Part shown: positions 33,504-37,387 of the stretch, piece after piece | Layout of the letters: each line of letters begins with the position of its first letter | Numbering within the stretch: position 1 is the stretch's first letter | Assembly: GCA_029239605.1 (NCBI GenBank) | Contig: JARBUO010000018.1 | Location: forward strand, 1 to 37,387 | Direction of reading: 5' to 3' | Origin: Bacillota bacterium | GTDB taxonomy: Bacteria; Bacillota; Clostridia; Peptostreptococcales; Anaerovoracaceae | Length of the DNA stretch: 37,387 nt | Made by a program: the position numbers and the translations under genes | The notes under the pieces: model-generated | Database searches by the model: none | What the model was told of the DNA's origin: nothing | The model's input: only the letters and a program-made list of their open reading frames with translations

Positions 33504-34949
33504 TCACATCGACTCGTAGCTCCATTCATCAACCGGGGTAAATCGGGCCGAATCCAGCTCAAATCCAACTCCGAACGGTGCAGCCAATAGGCTTTTGACA
33601 TTAATTTGTCCGTCAGTAATATTTAGCGTTGCAAAGCCTTCTTGATGTCGTTTATACAAATCACCGTGAGCAGACAGAATGCTGTCGTTGATATCCTGAG
33701 GAAACATGCTCAAGCCTTTAAAGTAATGATGTCCGTTTCTTTCAATGTGCGTGATTCCCAGCAGACTTGAGACGGTAAGATCTTGCAGCAAGGCCACCGG
33801 ACCGATGTTTACGAGATCCTCCCCGCTCAAAAGATAGCGGCTGCCGGGATCTTTCTTTGACCTGTGGGACAGTAGGCAGGCATTGGCAATTCCTTTGATA
33901 ATCCCTTTGCAGTTTTTATGGCTGGTTCCGTTGTATCCGCAGTCCAAAGCCTGAACAACACTGCCAATCTCGCTGTCAGATTCGTCTATAATCATTGGGG
34001 GGCGTTCCTCCCAATTGTGAAACACTTTTTTTGTTTGTTCATTCAGTGCATAATTTCTTTTTATAGGCTGTTCCACAAAGATCAGACGACTCAAAAACTC
34101 ATTCAGCGTACGCTGCTGTGTAAGCCCTTTCCACAAGAAGACAAAGTCCTCCGCATTCTCGAAATTCTCATTCCCGTCCAGTGTATAGGCATAGTCTTCT
34201 ATTTGCTGTTCCTGAAGAATTTCGGAAATACTGATCAATCTTGCGATATCCCGGTCAATATCACCGCTCAGCTTTATTTTAAATCTCTTTAATCCATATT
34301 CTTTGACACATTCTTCAAGGGCCTGAGGCAAACCATCACTGACGCTATCCTTTGGTAGAATCTCATCGGTTCTCAGAGGATCTGTCAAACCGACGGTATG
34401 CCTTGCAAAGATTGTTTCCATGCCTTCCAGGCTAAGCAGGGTATCCGGACTTAGACCGCCAAGCTCCTGATAAACCTCCCCCAGCCTGATCCCAAGACGG
34501 TTCTCCTTCAAAGCATTCTTTAATGGTGTTTTTATAGCTTTACAAAAACCGTCAATTATGGCCCGTTCAACCATACTGACCCCAAAGCCCCAAAGTAGCC
34601 CGGGGATCTTTAATTCATCTCCCCATTCCTTCTGTTTTTCATAAATGTGGTGCCACAATTCAAAAACACTTTCATACTCATTGAAAGATATGGCCAAATC
34701 ACACGCTTTTTTCACCACTTTTATCAGGTCGTCAATTTCTTCTTTGTATGTAGATTCCGGGTCCTTTGTAAACCATTTCGGCAGCAAGCCCTCAGCAGAG
34801 ATTCCCTTGACAGGGATACCGTCTACTGACAGTTCGGCGCAGACAAAAAGATGAGGTGCTTCGGTCATACAGGCGATACCAAAGCGGAAAGGCATTCTTG
34901 TTTTCGTATTCAAAAGATTAAGACTTACGTGATTTACTTTTATACTCAT
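33504..34949 (-). CDS. Enolase-superfamily protein (mandelate racemase-like)
   Basis: The ATG at 34949 (MSIKVNHV) is preceded by AGAGGAA; 34955 is also in frame. The 481-residue protein is longer than typical mandelate-racemase-group enzymes (about 370-420). It keeps the ordered superfamily motifs: KIKLSGD (KxK, general base), YTLDGNENF (first Mg ligand), FVEQPI (second), IIDESDSEIG (third), SHKNCKG (opposite-face lysine) and, near the end, THIERNGHHYF with histidines. These define a barrel that abstracts a proton next to a carboxylate, so a sugar-acid dehydratase or epimerase is likely. An N-terminal ~200-residue capping region carries the extra length. It lies in the operon between a zinc dehydrogenase and the IlvD/Edd gene. 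Confidence 0.85.
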   Translation of the reverse strand: MSIKVNHVSLNLLNTKTRMPFRFGIACMTEAPHLFVCAELSVDGIPVKGISAEGLLPKWFTKDPESTYKEEIDDLIKVVKKACDLAISFNEYESVFELWHHIYEKQKEWGDELKIPGLLWGFGVSMVERAIIDGFCKAIKTPLKNALKENRLGIRLGEVYQELGGLSPDTLLSLEGMETIFARHTVGLTDPLRTDEILPKDSVSDGLPQALEECVKEYGLKRFKIKLSGDIDRDIARLISISEILQEQQIEDYAYTLDGNENFENAEDFVFLWKGLTQQRTLNEFLSRLIFVEQPIKRNYALNEQTKKVFHNWEERPPMIIDESDSEIGSVVQALDCGYNGTSHKNCKGIIKGIANACLLSHRSKKDPGSRYLLSGEDLVNIGPVALLQDLTVSSLLGITHIERNGHHYFKGLSMFPQDINDSILSAHGDLYKRHQEGFATLNITDGQINVKSLLAAPFGVGFELDSARFTPVDEWSYESM

Positions 34950-34994
34950 AACCATTTCCTCTTTTTACTGTCTTTCTGCAATAGGGATAATGGG

Positions 34995-36020
34995 TCAATA
35001 GGTGATGAGCGCCTTCATGCATTTCGTGTCCGGCGCCATGACGGTTTCGAATGCTTCGTTGATCCGGGTATAAGGAAAGACATCTGTTATGTACTCCTCC
35101 AGCTTGATTCTTCCTGCCTGTATCAACGAAATGGATTTCTCAAAGTCAAAACAGTAGCCCTGGGACCCTTTTAAGATAATCTCCTTTGCGAGAATTCTGG
35201 AATAAGGATAGTCTTTAAAGGGCTTAGCGCTGATTCCCATCTGAACGATGATTCCAAGCTTTCTCACCAGATCAAGTGCCTGCGCGGCACATCGTTCTGT
35301 TCCGGTACATTCGATGACGATGTCACAGCCTGCGCCTCCGGTTTCCTCTTTGATTTTTTCAGCCACGTCCAGCTCTTTTGCATTGAGCCCTATTGCACCG
35401 GAAAGGGTTTCCGCCATTCTCAGCCTGTGGTCATTCAAATCGGTAATCCATACCTTGGCAGCACCTTTTTCTCTGCACATGGCTGCCGTCAGTACACCGA
35501 TGGTGCCTGCACCCATAACCGTTACGGTCTTGCCCAGCATACCGCCGGCCTTTTCCACTCCGTGCACTGCCACAGACAGCGGTTCAATAAGCGCCGCCTC
35601 CTTTGGGCTTATGTTTTTCGGCATCTGATGGGCCCAGCGTTCTTCTATGATGAAGTAATCGGTATACCCGCCCTGACCTTTCCGATATTGATACGAAACG
35701 GTATTGCACATATGGTAGTCCCCACGAAGGCAATAATCACAATCCCCGCAAACCAAAATCGGTTCCGCCGCAATGAGATCACCAACTTTTATCTTTTTCA
35801 CGCCGCTTCCTACGGCAGCCGCATAGCCCGAAAGCTCATGGCCGATGGCCGATGGGGCTTTCACATAGGGATGCAGATCCAAATAGAGATGAAGGTCGCT
35901 CCCGCATACGGCAGAATACTCCGTTTTAATTAAAATCTCATTTTCTTTCAGCGACGGCAGTTCGCTTTCTCGAAATACAATATTTCTGGCTGATTCAACC
36001 CATGCCATTTTTCGGATCAT
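34995..36020 (-). CDS. Zinc-dependent alcohol/polyol dehydrogenase (SDH/TDH-like)
   Basis: This 341-residue MDR enzyme is of the sorbitol/threonine dehydrogenase type. Catalytic zinc: SAVCGSDLHLYLDLHP and IGHELSG. Structural zinc: CGDCDYCLRGDYHMC. Nucleotide binding: VMGAGTIGVLTAAMCREKG with WITDLNDHRL, whose aspartate predicts NAD. The length is normal. Its start overlaps the cupin stop (ATGA), so translation is coupled. Together with the second zinc dehydrogenase at the end of the operon it probably carries out one of two oxidations in the route. Confidence 0.92.
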   Translation of the reverse strand: MIRKMAWVESARNIVFRESELPSLKENEILIKTEYSAVCGSDLHLYLDLHPYVKAPSAIGHELSGYAAAVGSGVKKIKVGDLIAAEPILVCGDCDYCLRGDYHMCNTVSYQYRKGQGGYTDYFIIEERWAHQMPKNISPKEAALIEPLSVAVHGVEKAGGMLGKTVTVMGAGTIGVLTAAMCREKGAAKVWITDLNDHRLRMAETLSGAIGLNAKELDVAEKIKEETGGAGCDIVIECTGTERCAAQALDLVRKLGIIVQMGISAKPFKDYPYSRILAKEIILKGSQGYCFDFEKSISLIQAGRIKLEEYITDVFPYTRINEAFETVMAPDTKCMKALITY

Positions 36021-36382
36021 TTCAGTACCTCTCTCTCCCTTGCATCTTCTCTGGGAATTAGGGCATAAAACATTTCTATGCCGCCCTCTGACAGGCCTTC
36101 CACCATGCCATGGAGCTCTCCTGCTTTCGCATGGAGCATATCTCCCGGCCCCACTTCTCTGACTTCTCCCAGAATATTTGCCAGACCCTTTCCCCGAAGA
36201 ACAATGTAAATTTCATCATGCTCCGGATGAACATGGGGTTCTCCGGCCTTGCCCTGCGCCCAGTTGGAAACACCGGAGGAAATCAGATTGGGCATTACGG
36301 CATAATCCTTCAGGAGGTATTTGATCCGTAATTTTTCCGAAACCTGTGTCCATTCCATTTCCTTCTCATTGATCAGCTGCAT
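36017..36382 (-). CDS. Cupin domain protein
   Basis: This 121-residue single-domain cupin has cupin motif 1 HVHPEHDEIYIVLRGKG (two His and a Glu for metal) and motif 2 GDMLHAKAGELHGMVE. It may be an isomerase or epimerase acting on a sugar, or a metal-binding accessory protein. AAAGGAG lies before the ATG, the PreA-like gene ends 12 bases upstream, and the first zinc dehydrogenase gene overlaps its end. Confidence 0.88.
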   Translation of the reverse strand: MQLINEKEMEWTQVSEKLRIKYLLKDYAVMPNLISSGVSNWAQGKAGEPHVHPEHDEIYIVLRGKGLANILGEVREVGPGDMLHAKAGELHGMVEGLSEGGIEMFYALIPREDAREREVLK

Positions 36383-36394
36383 CTTTCGTCTCCT

Positions 36395-37387
36395 TTACTT
36401 TTTTATCATGGTAATGGCTTTCGCCGGACAGAAGTAAGGACACAGACCGCAGCCGTCACATTTTTGGTTAACAATTGCCTTTTTATTTTCATAGCTGATC
36501 CCATCAAAGATGCAAATGTCCGTACATCTTCCGCATCCGACGCATTTGCTCTCATCGATAACTGCAATCAATGTCTTTTCTCTTGATACTGTCTTAAGGG
36601 TTTTGATTTTACTTCCCGTTACAATTCCTCTGAAGTCTTCAATGGAGTTGTAGCCCTTCTTGTCCATATAGGCAACGAGACCTTCGTTGAGCTTTTCGAT
36701 TACGGAATAACCATAGGTATAGATTAAGAAGCATACCTGAACTGTGGTGGAACCTGCCAAAATCAATTTCACAATATCCTGCCATTCAACAACACCGCCG
36801 CAGCCGCTGATGGGCATATTCAGCTTGGGGTACATGTCGGAAATCCAGCGAAGTGCATAATGGATGGACCAAGGTCCTCCATGTCCGCCGTAACCTCCAT
36901 GCATTACCGGATTCTGTGCTTCTATGTCAATGTCCATCCCCAGGCATCGGCTAAAGGCAACAACGCCGTCGGACCCGCATCGCTCCATGATCGCTGCTGT
37001 AATCACCGGATTTTCAATCTGAGGCGTCAGCTTTGTGAATACAGGAATTTTTACTGCTCCTTTTACAACGGGAACAAAGTCCTCCACCATTTGATTGATC
37101 CGGCCCAGGGATCCCATTACGTAATCACTGTGCGGACATGAAAGATTCATTTCAATGGCGTCTGCACCGGCCGCTTCCACCAGCTTCGCCCATTTTTCCC
37201 AGTAATCTGCCGTACTGCATCCGATGCTTGCAATCACTTTGATCCTGAGGTTTTCCTTACACTTTCTGATCTCGTTGCAGTACGCTTCTATGCTGTATTC
37301 ATAGCCCTGTTCATAAGACATATTCGTGGTAGAGCCGTAATCTTTTCCGCCTCTTTTGATAATGGTAAATCTGGGGGTTGGGCTGTG
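36395..37387 (-). CDS. PreA-like flavin/4Fe-4S dehydrogenase (5' end outside window)
   Basis: The frame is open to the window edge: upstream of the Met at 37321 it continues through SPTPRFTIIKRGGKDYGSTTN, a normal interior of the dihydroorotate-dehydrogenase-like barrel, so the gene is partial. The visible 331 residues show the FMN barrel (EMNLSCPHSDYVMGSLG, FTKLTPQ, ISGCGGV) and two C-terminal 4Fe-4S sites (CVGCGRCTDIC and CDGCGLCPYFCP). This is the layout of PreA, the catalytic subunit of NAD-dependent dihydropyrimidine dehydrogenase. No PreT, hydantoinase or beta-ureidopropionase gene is adjacent; the neighbours are sugar-acid-type enzymes. A different reduced substrate is therefore possible. 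Confidence 0.88.
   Translation of the reverse strand, partial: HSPTPRFTIIKRGGKDYGSTTNMSYEQGYEYSIEAYCNEIRKCKENLRIKVIASIGCSTADYWEKWAKLVEAAGADAIEMNLSCPHSDYVMGSLGRINQMVEDFVPVVKGAVKIPVFTKLTPQIENPVITAAIMERCGSDGVVAFSRCLGMDIDIEAQNPVMHGGYGGHGGPWSIHYALRWISDMYPKLNMPISGCGGVVEWQDIVKLILAGSTTVQVCFLIYTYGYSVIEKLNEGLVAYMDKKGYNSIEDFRGIVTGSKIKTLKTVSREKTLIAVIDESKCVGCGRCTDICIFDGISYENKKAIVNQKCDGCGLCPYFCPAKAITMIKK

Overview
The window reads as a piece of a low-to-mid GC, endospore-forming anaerobe of the Clostridia. The evidence is yabP and yabQ sporulation genes beside divIC, rnmV and rsmA, a WalRK-type two-component system, an LTA-synthase-like sulfatase, strong AGGAGG-type ribosome binding sites, and ferredoxin-type and Fe-S dehydratase enzymes. 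A finer placement cannot be made from sequence alone. Nearly all genes lie on the minus strand; only a short-chain dehydrogenase (1142-1900) and a LacI-type regulator (25106-27337) are on the plus strand. I saw no rRNA, tRNA, CRISPR array, prophage or insertion sequence.

Layout. 1-2386: the first codons of a gene leaving the window, a TetR regulator with its own promoter and candidate operator, a divergent SDR oxidoreductase, and an ACT-domain protein. 2542-5784: a VTC-domain, DUF4956 and CotH-kinase operon. 6006-6665: a stand-alone KdpD N-terminal domain. 6986-11608: small genes (membrane protein, helical protein of unknown function, RidA, YcxB-like protein, membrane protein, GIY-YIG protein, two GNAT acetyltransferases, a YjbR-like protein). 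11808-17876: the LTA-synthase-like enzyme, rsmA, rnmV, divIC-like, yabQ, yabP and a secreted protein with an HxHDxE motif and a C2-like tail. 17995-18687: an MgtC-family protein preceded by a 25-bp tandem repeat.

18940-27337 is the most distinctive transport locus. A binding protein, fused permease and ATPase of the ferric/phosphonate/sugar-phosphate ABC type are followed by a ComEC-like metallo-beta-lactamase-fold hydrolase and a PfkB-family kinase with overlapping ends. The divergent regulator joins a LacI DNA-binding and effector module to a complete solute-binding-protein-like domain. Two identical 14-bp interrupted palindromes, 32 bp apart, lie in the divergent promoter region, and one covers the -35 box of the transporter promoter. 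I infer a self-contained uptake and processing unit for an unknown, possibly phosphorylated, solute.

27395-30000 holds walK and walR with a consensus promoter and a strong terminator. After a roughly 600-bp structured intergenic region, 30600-37387 is a second notable locus: a tightly packed operon of a PreA-like flavin/4Fe-4S protein (cut by the window edge), a cupin, two zinc dehydrogenases, an enolase-superfamily protein and an IlvD/Edd dehydratase. Together these look like a catabolic route for a sugar acid or polyol-derived acid whose substrate I cannot name.
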